From contig NC_044925.1 of the NCBI RefSeq assembly GCF_003576645.1, positions 16,656,497 to 16,720,496 on the forward strand: 64,000 bases of DNA. The letters run 5' to 3'. The DNA comes from Ipomoea triloba. Lineage: Eukaryota > Streptophyta > Magnoliopsida > Solanales > Convolvulaceae. Position numbers and translations under genes: made by a program. This document shows positions 55,776 to 64,000 of this stretch, in pieces; positions within the stretch are counted from its first letter, which is position 1; every line of letters begins with the position of its first letter. The notes below the pieces were generated by a model, which worked only from the letters and a program-made list of their open reading frames with translations, was not told where the DNA came from and searched no databases.

Positions 55776-56048
55776 ACTTAGTTGATGTCTCGCAGACCCT
55801 TATTCCTCCAGTGTCGTCTCGTGCCTTCTACTGATCTATCTATGAAATTACAACACGAGTCTTCTAAGATGTTCATACAAGTTTACCTCAAGCTTAAATA
55901 TTTTCCGAGTTGAGCTCAAGTTACCCGGTTGTATTTTTGCTCTTAGTTTACTTGTCGAACTTACATTGATTCCTATCTTTCGAGACTTTAGGGGATTCTA
56001 AATTACATTTTTGGTATCATCAAAACCTAATACATTATGTTCCTAACA

Positions 56049-56529
56049 CAGCCTTGGTAACTATGTCATTCAAAAACTTTGATGCATTATCCACAAGCTT
56101 TCTCAAGACCTAAGCAGAGATTTCTTCAGCAGCAAATTGCTTGACAATAACCGGCCACTCAAGCGTCACCTTTCCATTAATCACATGAATCTTCCTTTGC
56201 TGAAAATCAGAAGGCATGGAATTAACCTTCCACTGTGGCTTAACATTGAGAATCTCATCTTCCGATTTGGCCTGAACTTTAACTTGATTATTCTCATGAA
56301 ATAGAAGAACTCCACTTCTGGATCCAAATTTGGATTCATCATTAGCACAATCCAAATTCGCACTGCTCAGATTATTCACAGGCTTATCACCATATTCTTT
56401 CTCAAACGTCTCAATAACATGCTTGTCAATTCCTCCAAGCTGGTAGATCAAGTGACCAGTAGTGATCGACTTACCAGAGTTAACATAGCCAATGATCGCA
56501 ATGTTAACGTGAGCCTTCTCCTTATCCAT
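56049..56529 (-). pseudogene. captured EF-1alpha start fused in frame to Hsp70
   Basis: The frame starts at ATG 56529. The first about 46 residues are the EF-1alpha N-terminus: [20 protein letters not shown] is the P-loop region (standard GHVDSGKST, here with Y, N and I changes) and [15 protein letters not shown] follows. It passes directly into chloroplast-type Hsp70 sequence ([10 protein letters not shown] near 56130-56110). A TAG at 56110-56112 stands where relatives have Gln, followed by LRKLVDNASKFLND up to the nested solo LTR. It is a chimera with at least one stop. Confidence 0.85.
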
Positions 56530-56530
56530 C

Positions 56531-57349
56531 CTATTTAACAAAAATAATATCGAGATGCAATGAAAGAGAGAGAGAGAGTGCGGCGGCAATGACGAACCTG
56601 CGACGGCTGCGGACTTTATTCACCACCTTGAACTCAACGAACACTCTGTCCGAAATCAATCCGGATCTGCTCCGATTGAAAATTGTAAACTGAGAACTGA
56701 TGAGCACTTTGCTCAAACTTTGAATAAGAATCGCTGGCGATCTCCCAATGCAAACTGAATCAAACAAGGGATTGACGAGCACTGCGCTCGATCTCTTCAC
56801 GGATCTGCTCCATGAAGCACGATCGAAGGCTGTAAACAGAGGACTGGTGAGCACTTTGCTCAAAACTTTCACGAATCTGTTCCGTGATGTACAATTAACG
56901 AGCACTTTGCTCGAACACTTCGCGGATCTGCTCCACGAGCTACTACTCGCGATAGAGGGGGAGAATTTGAGCAACATTGTTGTTGATTTAGTGAAGGCGA
57001 CGGATTGAAGCATCTCGTAGAATCGGCCAAGCTGTTTGCCGATCTCGGAGCGCTCCAACTTGAAGGAGGCGAATTCCTTTGACAACATTCCTAATCTGGT
57101 CCGATAACTGAATAGGGGATGATAACACCGCCTCGATTCGTTTCTCTTTAACGGCCGACTGCGGTGCCGATGCTGCCATCGTCGATGAACAATCGATTGA
57201 ATTGCTCGAATCAATGGATCCCCCTTCAACTTTGTTACTCCTCTGCGGAGTAACGATCCTCTGCGGATCTCTTGTTGCCGGAGGCGAGCGAGCAGGTGAG
57301 CGATCTCCAGGCGTCGTCGACTCGCCGGTGTCAGAAGCTGCGGCGGCAT
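56531..57349 (-). CDS. 272-codon leader frame of the LTR element, unidentified
   Basis: An open frame from ATG 57349 close to the primer site. It has no recognisable domain. Composition is Arg/Ser/Leu rich, and the frame covers a degenerate repeat of about 65-70 bp (gagcactttgctcgaaca.., ..cggatctgctccacgagc), so its length may be chance. It ends just before the EF-1alpha piece and could be an upstream fusion partner or simply leader DNA. Confidence 0.3.
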   Translation of the reverse strand: MPPQLLTPASRRRLEIAHLLARLRQQEIRRGSLLRRGVTKLKGDPLIRAIQSIVHRRWQHRHRSRPLKRNESRRCYHPLFSYRTRLGMLSKEFASFKLERSEIGKQLGRFYEMLQSVAFTKSTTMLLKFSPSIASSSSWSRSAKCSSKVLVNCTSRNRFVKVLSKVLTSPLFTAFDRASWSRSVKRSSAVLVNPLFDSVCIGRSPAILIQSLSKVLISSQFTIFNRSRSGLISDRVFVEFKVVNKVRSRRRFVIAAALSLSLSLHLDIIFVK

Positions 57350-57376
57350 GACTTCCTCACCGGCGCTCTGATACCA

Positions 57377-57599
57377 TATTAGAATGTGAATACAGTGAAT
57401 AGATCAAGATGGAGGAAGTAAGCAGTGACTGGAAAATGGTGAACTACATTGATTAGAATCTGTCCTTACAGTATGATAATACGGAGAATATATACAAGGA
57501 TTAAAGTGATTACAACTAATAAGCAACATAAAAGACGCATGTGCCCTCTAACTATATCTACTCTTCTTTGCTGGCTGGTAGCTCCGGTATCCTCCAACA
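57377..57599 (-). repeat. 5' LTR of the gene-capturing element
   Basis: Starts TGTTGGAGGATACC on the minus strand and ends CTAATA next to the primer-binding site. Confidence 0.93.
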
Positions 57600-57604
57600 T
57601 TGTC

Positions 57605-57975
57605 TGGGAACTACTCCGTCGAAGCATCAAGAGCAAGTGTTAGCGACGGCAGCAGCAAGTAGAGATCCGCACATGTGTGTCTACAAGAATTGGAGCTCTT
57701 GAACCAACATTGGACCCTCCGATTTTCCCATGGAAATGGGTCGTGAAATTAGTGTGTAGAAATCTTCTTGAGACCGGGGGAGAAGCAGAGAGGTTGCATA
57801 TATGGTCTGCCGCTGGAGTTGGACTTCATGAACACCGTCTCCTACTGGGTTGCTTTGCATGCCGTCAGGTTGGCAAAATCAGTACATAAATGGATTTGCA
57901 GTTTGGGTTATGAGCTTGAGAGTTTCTTGATTAAGCTCTATGTTAAAAATCATTTTGCACGTGAGGATTGATATT
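57605..57975 (+). pseudogene. unrecognised coding-like stretch, possible PPR remnant
   Basis: Plus-strand frames include one ending VHKWICSLGYELESFLIKLY (to about 57950), which has the spacing of a pentatricopeptide repeat. Frames are short and change, so if coding it is broken. It may be the right part of the frame interrupted by the LTR element. Confidence 0.25.
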
Positions 57976-58157
57976 AGTTCCTCTCCCCATTTTTGACATA
58001 TTTCCCTTAAAATTATCTGCCACTTTCCTACTTGCCGGACCCAATGTGTTGTTGAGAAGTCCTGCCTCCCAAAGTTAAAGTTTCCCCCATGCAAATGACA
58101 ATACCTTCCCAGTGGAAAAAAGTGAATAGAAATTAAATACATGCGTTGTTGCTGCAG

Positions 58158-58235
58158 GTCGAAATTATGTTAGAAACTGCAGGTCGAGAGATGAATCGGG
58201 ATGGAGAACACGAACCTTTGCTCGGGTCCCCATAG
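58158..58235 (+). other. possible terminal exon of an unidentified plus-strand gene
   Basis: After a good acceptor (gttgctgcag) a 25-codon frame, VEIMLETAGREMNRDGEHEP then LLGSP, ends at TAG 58235. A possible poly-A region lies downstream (tatgtaaaatacatac). I could not link it to other exons with confidence. Confidence 0.3.
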
Positions 58236-59134
58236 ACGATCCCATTTGATTGTACAAATTACCTTATGTACTTGGGTGTATAACAATATATGTAAAATAC
58301 ATACTAGATGAGAGAATTTAGCTCAAAGAAGTCATTTTATTTATTGCTCTTGAATCATCTAAAGAGAATAGAGGGAGAATAGCTTCTTGGGTCTTTTAGA
58401 GAGAAGAGAGGGGAAAAAAGCCCCCTTTCATGAAGGACTAAGGTCCTTTATATAGAGTTCATATCCGTACCTAATACAGAATACATGATAGGGAAAATAC
58501 CTCGAATATACCGTCTTATGTTTTATCATCTTCATTTTCTTTTTATAGATTTAGTCAAAATTTTTTTTTAAAAAAATTATGTATATAGCATTCACATAAA
58601 TTCAAAAGTGCCCAAGACCTTGCGATCTAGTGATATCTTATTGCACTCTAAGTTCGAGTTTCAGTGGAGGCGATACTGATTCTCTATGCCAATTATGAAC
58701 AAGTACTGCATTGAAATAAAGTCGACTAAAAAATATTCACATAAAAGTCGTATCGCTACTTTTTTGCTAAGTTCAAGTCATCAAGTGTATCATTTAGCTA
58801 ATATTTTTTTTTTTTTTTTTAACCCATATGCCAAGAGAACAATTGTTACTACTCCAAATGAACTAGAGAGTATAAATAAGCCAGGTCAAATTTGTTGGAC
58901 TCGATCAATCAATGATGTCTATAATGAATGATCAATCAAAAACAAAGCAAGCATAAAAATACAATAACTTAAACTGGAAAATTAAGCTCACAAAACTAAC
59001 CTAATTAAGAATTATAGGAATATTACAAAACAAAAATTAAATAAAATAAAAATAGAAGGGGAACCTCATTTAGGCATTTCTATACCCATAATCATCAACC
59101 TAGAAACAAGCCTTGTGCATAGACTTTAAGGACT
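58236..59134. other. intergenic sequence, SINE-like piece only
   Basis: AT-rich; no gene seen. Contains the SINE-like sequence at 58605-58700 and poly-T near 58805. Confidence 0.5.
58605..58700 (+). repeat. SINE-like sequence, same family as 24.9 kb
   Basis: It has ccttgcgatctagtgatatc (A-box-like), aagttcgagtttcagtgg (B-box) and ggcgatactgattctc. The last two blocks align with 24,990-25,030. Confidence 0.5.
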
Positions 59135-62100
59135 CTACATTTTATCTTTGTTATTTTCTGATTTATCATTTACCAATGGAATCGTCTCCATCTTGCTTCT
59201 GGGAGTACGAGGAGTCTCCTGTGTTTGTTGTGAGATCAGCTGTCTCACGTACCCATAGAATGTACATCCTATCAGTGTCACCGTGCACCCAATGGCATTC
59301 AAGGCTGAAATCGGGTTTCTGAATATCAACCATGAGCAAGTAACCGCAACTGCAACCTGTGAAGGTAGTAGGTACAGCAGGGGAATGTTCTTGTTAAAGA
59401 CAAGAATACAATGATCAGCATTGCACTTAATAATCAAGATTGGTGGTTATGTGGGCAACTAGATGCGTACAAGAAGTGCGCATGACAGTCTATGAAAATA
59501 AGTAACACATTTTTGAGTGCTTGAACCGACGACCTCAAATTCATCAATGTGCTTTCTTGGCCACTAAAACAAACCAATTACAGCAAGTTTGGTTCACGGA
59601 ATAGGTTTGGAATGGAATGGCATTCCCAGTAACAAGCCTACTATGTTGTTTGGTAATGTTTTTTGTTCCCAGGAATTAGCTATTCCCCTTACAAGGGGAA
59701 TAGCGATTCCACGGGTCCCCCTGATATTAGGCTATTCTTGATTTCTCGGGAATAGCCTAAATTTGTTATTTAGGTCCACAGTTTTGCTACTTCTAAGCTA
59801 TAAATTAGTTCAAGTTCAGCATGCAATTCTTTCTTCACATGTAGTTTCAGTTGAAATAGAACAACATGTACCAGAAAATCTGAAAATGCAATAGGAGAAT
59901 AGAGGTCGAATGTAACCTTAAGGTTTCCAGCAACATTAAATGTGACAGCAGTTGTAGAGTGGATGACGTAGAAGATAGAGAAGTTGAGGCAGAATGCCAG
60001 CACTCCGGAGCCAATAATGATAGCAAGTGACGGAAGAAGTACGGGGTGACTGTTTAGCCATTCAATGACCCCGGATCCTTCTAATACTAAAGCTGGTACT
60101 GCCAAGATCATTGTTGCATAAGGAGCCATGTAGAATACCGTATTTATGCTAGAGTAAAGTAAATCAATGTCAGTGAACAGGTATCATTAACACAGAAGAA
60201 AACTAGATAACAGGCAATGACAATTGAAGAAATTATAAAGAATCATGTTCAATAGGGTATTAGAAGTAAAGCAATAACCTAAAAAGGCCAATACATAAAT
60301 AGAACCTACTGAATACAAAACTTGTTAGGAACTGAAAGAAAAGGCAACCTTCACATTAAGTTTCAGGTATGATGACTAGCTTGTCTTTTGAGAAAAAGTT
60401 GAAAGGGAGAAAGCAATACACAGAATGCAAATTTTGATGCAAGAATCTAGAATATTTCAATGCGTCACAACTCACAACAGAAGCCTTTCCATTCATTTCC
60501 TTGTGCAATCCATGCATTCGTTTTGATGTCTTTCATAAAGTGTCTAACTTGTACCACCAACACTTGCCAACACCTAATATTATCAGGTCAAAGGGTCTTC
60601 TCTCTTGTGAAAGTGTCAGCCGTAAATAACGTTCAATAATACAAGTCAACCAAAACAAAAGTTACAATCTTGTTTTTTGACTTCAAACTGATACAAGTGA
60701 AATCAACCACATACAAGGAAAAACAGAGACTAAATTTTAAAAGAAAAAGGCCAAAGCTTCACCAAATCCCTGATGCCTTCTTCAGATCTCTAAACTAATA
60801 CTCCCTCCATTCCAAAAAGGTTGTCCTATTTTATGTACACATATAGCTAACTCTTTGGCTTCTATTAGAAAGGTAATATTACAAAGTAGAATTGTTTGTG
60901 GTGTTTATTTTAAGAATACAAACAACACTGGGCCATAATAAAAAGAAACTATGGACAACGTTTATGGGACAGAGAGAGTCCTATGCCAGAAGATTAAGTT
61001 AGTTTGAAAACTCCTAACATTTTATTGTTCTTGGTTTCATCCAAGTCTCCTTAATCCTTTCTCCGATGTTACCTTTACATTTGTTTCCTTCCAATTGTCC
61101 AACATCAATGGTAAGACGTAGAAAAGCAGATGGCACTATTGTTTTAACCAAACACATTACAAAAAGCACTAAAATAATTAATTTTTTCAAAATTTACTCT
61201 TCATGTCAGAGGCTGCCAAGTTTTGTAAAGGAAATGTTAAATAAAAAAATATAAACAAATAACAACAACAACAACAATAGTAACGGTGAAAAATTTTCAA
61301 GTATGTCCGTGAATATGTCCAAAGTAAGAAGTAAAATATATAACCAAACATTATCTAGCATATAGCCATATAGGTCATTCAAATTGTCAAAGTTAAGTAG
61401 TATAGAGTATAAAATAATAAGAAACAAAGAGTGTTCCTTTTGGAAAACATTGCAATATGTAAACAGATCTTGAATTTGTACAAGTCCAGTAATTTGACTT
61501 TAATATGTTACTGATATTAAAAGGACTCATAAAATTCTACCAGTTAATGACATAATCAAGGAGATTACGGCATGGGAGAAGAGAGCTATTTTCATTTTCA
61601 CTGAAAGAGTCAAATGTTCTAATATTTTTAATTCATATTTTAACTTTGGAAATCAAACAAAGCCTCCAAAGTAATGGTTCAATCCAAATAAATGAATGCA
61701 TGTGTAATAATGTATAACAAAATCTCTCCATATATAATCAGGTGTGCTAATTTGTATATATAATAAAGAAATACAACCTGTGAGTGCTACAAAGACACTA
61801 GCATTCATCAACATCAAAGAAAGGAGAAATAATGAGTATTTTATTTTTCTTCATGGATAAAAATGATAGTGACACTGATCCAATGTAGAACTTACATTTT
61901 GAGATGTATGAAAATTATCAAGTATTCCAATCATTGGATCATAAGGTAAAGTTACTGAAGTTACTTCAACTCTAATAATCATAATAATTTACATATGTAT
62001 CATAATAACTATGCTTTTAACCACAGGGGAGCAGTGTCAATATTTTGTCTGGACAAGGGGTACCAATTCAGTCATGTAGCACATGTAATCTTCTATCCTT

Positions 62101-62992
62101 ACTTGCATTGAACGTTTTCAGTGTATGCAAGCATGTCATCTTCCTGATCAGTTTATTGAATTTTCTAAGTTTGAAATCTCCCTCCTTAATTATCACTTCT
62201 AAATTGGATTTCTTGATAGATTCATCAATATCTAAAGGTGTTATAAAATTAAAAAAAAAAAAAAAAAAAATAAAAAATAAAAATAAATAAATAAATAAAA
62301 AACCACACTGTCCCATGTTAAAAACAATCAAAGGCTCTGGTATGTACGAAACTACGTGCATGTGCATACACACACTGGGAGAGGAGGGGACAGAGAGAGA
62401 GAAAAGACCTGTCAAATTTGTACCCATGCAGCAGAGACTCAGCAAGAATAGTTTTGGTAGAAGTAGCAAGACAACCAACTAGTGCTGCACAGAACCCAAA
62501 TATGTTAAAACTAAGCTCAGTGACTGAAGTTAGGAGAATTCCTCCAACAATGGGAATCAAAGAAGCCCAGATTCGCCAGTCAAAGTGCTTTCCCCATACT
62601 AGCCACTGCAAAATAACTGCATCAAGCATATTGTAGTTAGAGGAAACAATGCAATTGATGATGATGATGACAATGACGACAATAATCATAATCATAATAA
62701 TAATAATAAGTTAATAATAACAACAATAAGTTAAATAGTCACCTGTAGTTGCAGGTGTAAATGACTTTATGGTTTGCATAAAGGAAATGGGGATGTATCT
62801 CAAGCTCACATTCCCTAATACAATGTTGATACAGAAGACAAATGACATGGGAAAAATCCTTCTCCAGCGATCCTCAGGGTCAACCACAATAACTGGCTTA
62901 AGCTTTAAGACTTTGATTACTAAATATGCCCCAATAGCCGAGCAAATAAAATGAATGCAAGATACTGTCAAGGGAAACTTAAAATCCAGTTT
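59135..62992 (-). CDS. UDP-galactose transporter 1 / GONST5-like carrier, first exon outside window
   Basis: A member of the nucleotide-sugar/triose-phosphate translocator superfamily, expected to exchange UDP-galactose (or a related nucleotide sugar) across the Golgi membrane. Exons, in order: 62992-62743, 62616-62409, 60148-59917, 59356-59135; 912 bases, 303 residues plus TAG, with matching phases. Hallmarks: KLDFKFPLTVSCIHF, EDRWRRIFPMSFVFCINIVL, RYIPISFMQTIKSFTPAT, WRIWASLIPIVGGILLTSVT, STKTILAESLLHGYKFD, FSIFYVIHSTTAVTFNVAGN, and the C-terminal RTPRSKMETIPLV. Multiple hydrophobic helices run throughout. The sequence agrees closely with Arabidopsis UDP-GALT1/GONST5 as I remember it. The N-terminal 30-odd residues should be right of 64000; I could not find them in 63001-64000. 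Confidence 0.9.
59588..59765. repeat. MITE-like insertion in transporter intron
   Basis: tttggttcacggaataggtt ... ggaatgg and gctattcccc/ggggaatagc inverted words, typical of plant MITEs of the ggaatggaatgg kind. No target duplication. Confidence 0.45.
60801..60978. mobile_element. Stowaway-like MITE
   Basis: Starts TA|CTCCCTCCATTCC at 60799-60813, the standard Stowaway end, and closes with an imperfect inverse (gggacagagagag, to 60978). It lies in the large intron of the transporter gene. The right TA is not intact. Confidence 0.75.
62251..62302. repeat. poly-A and (AAAT)n tract
   Basis: A run of about 18 A's followed by aaataaataaat. In transporter intron near 62.3 kb. Confidence 0.9.
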
Positions 62993-64000
62993 CTGTAACA
63001 TGTTTTAAAAAAAATAAAAATAAAAGATAAGGACATAATGCTAGAAAAGTGGAAAAGAATACAGAAAAGTGTTTACAGTTCTGCATTCATATATGAAATT
63101 AGCTATTAGACCATTAGGGTATTAATAAACCAATTATAAATAATGTAATGCAGTAAGTTATTGTTCCATAGGAAACCTTTTACATATGCAAATTATTCTA
63201 ACAGTAGAAAGAGGAATAATTGTCATGTTATTGTACAAAACTAGGAAGGGTCTAGAATGAATACCAACTCATTGACCCCAGCAGAAGCTCAGATCAACAA
63301 TGTTTTATCTACCTTATCAACTTTATTATAGGTGGGTGGGAAGAATGTAGTGTTATCTGATTCAAAAGGTCTTGGGAATGTATTACACTGGAATAGAATG
63401 TTTTCTTCTAAGCTAAGTTTTACTAGTATAGGGGAGCACAAAGCTCTGGCAATTCTGTAAAATGATCCAGTCAAGATTGAATATTTAGTCAACTCCGAAT
63501 ATGAGTATTATGCATACTGGTTAAAGGAAGGAGAGATGCATAAAAGAGCATCTTTGATATTATTAGCATTATGTATTTTATAAATTAAAAGCTGTCAATT
63601 TTGTTTTTCTACTCAGAGAGAAATTCCTAGAAGTGATTCAGGCAATGTAGGAACATCTGGAATTGTCTTCTGGTTAACTTGCAAGAAAATATTAGGGAAC
63701 AATAGTTCAAGAATGTGTTTCACTTCCAAGTGATTAACATTGAATTCTGAATAAGTAATGAACATAAATGATTACAAATAATCACTACTTTCAGCACAGA
63801 AGATGAACAAGGAACACACTCTAACAGTCTAACTTTTGTCAAGGAGGGAAAAAAAATACATAAATAAAAAACTTCCACCCACTTTCCTTTTTTCTTTCTC
63901 TCACCATTTATCCTATCCTTTCTCTTTTTCTTTTGCGGGAATTTTAACAAAACCATGCCTGGATCACTTAATAGATTCAAACCAAAATTGACACCCAAAG
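62993..64000. other. intron of the transporter gene to the right edge
   Basis: No further exon or transposon recognised. Acceptor TTACAG lies at 62993-62998 (minus). Confidence 0.6.

Larger units (their letters stand above)
54216..56048 (+). mobile_element. 1,833-bp solo LTR, family B, nested in captured Hsp70
   Basis: Starts TGTTGGTCCCAAGGGG and ends TTCCTAACA, with the exact duplication cagcc on both sides (54211-54215, 56049-56053). Near its start it has caagtctagagggggg, tgaatagacttg and gcgcagcggaaaa, a layout common in large plant LTRs. No gag or pol. Another copy of its first 75 bases is at 12903-12977 on the minus strand. Confidence 0.88.
53228..57599 (-). mobile_element. LTR retrotransposon carrying captured host gene pieces
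   Basis: LTRs at 57377-57599 (5') and 53228-53450 (3') are 223 bp, nearly identical, and flanked by the exact duplication ttgtc (53223-53227, 57600-57604). On the minus strand the 5' LTR is followed by TGGTATCAGAGC (57376-57365), the copia-type primer site. The 3' LTR is preceded by TTGCGGGGGGGGG (53463-53451). The interior has no gag or pol but has a 272-codon leader frame and EF-1alpha, Hsp70 and ankyrin-like pieces. It is further split by a 1.83-kb solo LTR. Confidence 0.93.

Noticed and set aside
53700..56529. Functional chloroplast Hsp70 or EF-1alpha gene
   Set aside because: Partial, fused, with a stop and a nested LTR, and located within an LTR pair.
62045..62478. Frames on both strands around 62.1-62.5 kb
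   Set aside because: They run over a poly-A tract and the end of transporter exon 2; only the 62409-62616 part is a real exon.

Overview
This is nuclear DNA from a flowering plant, most likely a eudicot. The genes are split by AT-rich introns with GT-AG borders. The products are plant-type GCN2, a YIF1 protein, a UDP-galactose transporter 1-like carrier and a secreted leucine-rich-repeat protein. About half the window is transposable-element DNA. I cannot fix the genus from the sequence alone, and I see no rRNA gene, CRISPR array, organelle block or convincing tRNA gene.

Layout. From 1 to 3.9 kb lies the 3' part of a Ty1/copia retrotransposon with an open pol frame. From 4,073 to 30,869 (minus strand) lies most of a GCN2-type eIF2-alpha kinase gene. 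I could place 25 exons whose lengths sum to 3,321 bases, exactly 1,107 codons, ending inside the histidyl-tRNA-synthetase-like domain. The remaining C-terminus should lie left of the window, with the first copia element sitting antisense in intron 25. Other GCN2 introns hold two related copia elements, an LTR-like block, a short copia remnant with a target duplication, a 1.56-kb Mutator-like element, a copia gag fragment carrying a complete small nonautonomous LTR element, SINE-like sequences and MITEs.

From 31 to 39 kb is a gene-free block between divergently oriented GCN2 and the LRR gene. It holds palindromic MITEs, a LINE-like insertion nested in one MITE, a solo LTR nested in another, tandem repeats and long TA and AAT microsatellites. 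From 39.3 to 46.0 kb are the intronless LRR gene (plus) and a four-coding-exon YIF1 gene (minus), convergent and only 344 bp apart.

From 46.3 to 57.6 kb is a second transposon block. It contains a nonautonomous LTR element with a tagtt target duplication, a degraded copia element, another MITE, and a minus-strand LTR element with a ttgtc target duplication. The last one carries fused pieces of host EF-1alpha, chloroplast Hsp70 and an ankyrin-like gene, and is itself split by a 1.8-kb solo LTR. From 57.6 to 58.2 kb are unrecognised short coding-looking stretches. From 59.1 kb to the right edge are four minus-strand exons of a UDP-galactose transporter 1/GONST5-like carrier whose first exon is off the window.

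The host genes are ordinary single-copy housekeeping or secretory-pathway functions with no sign of working as a unit. The main interest is the layered transposon history, especially the host-gene capture at 53.2-57.6 kb.
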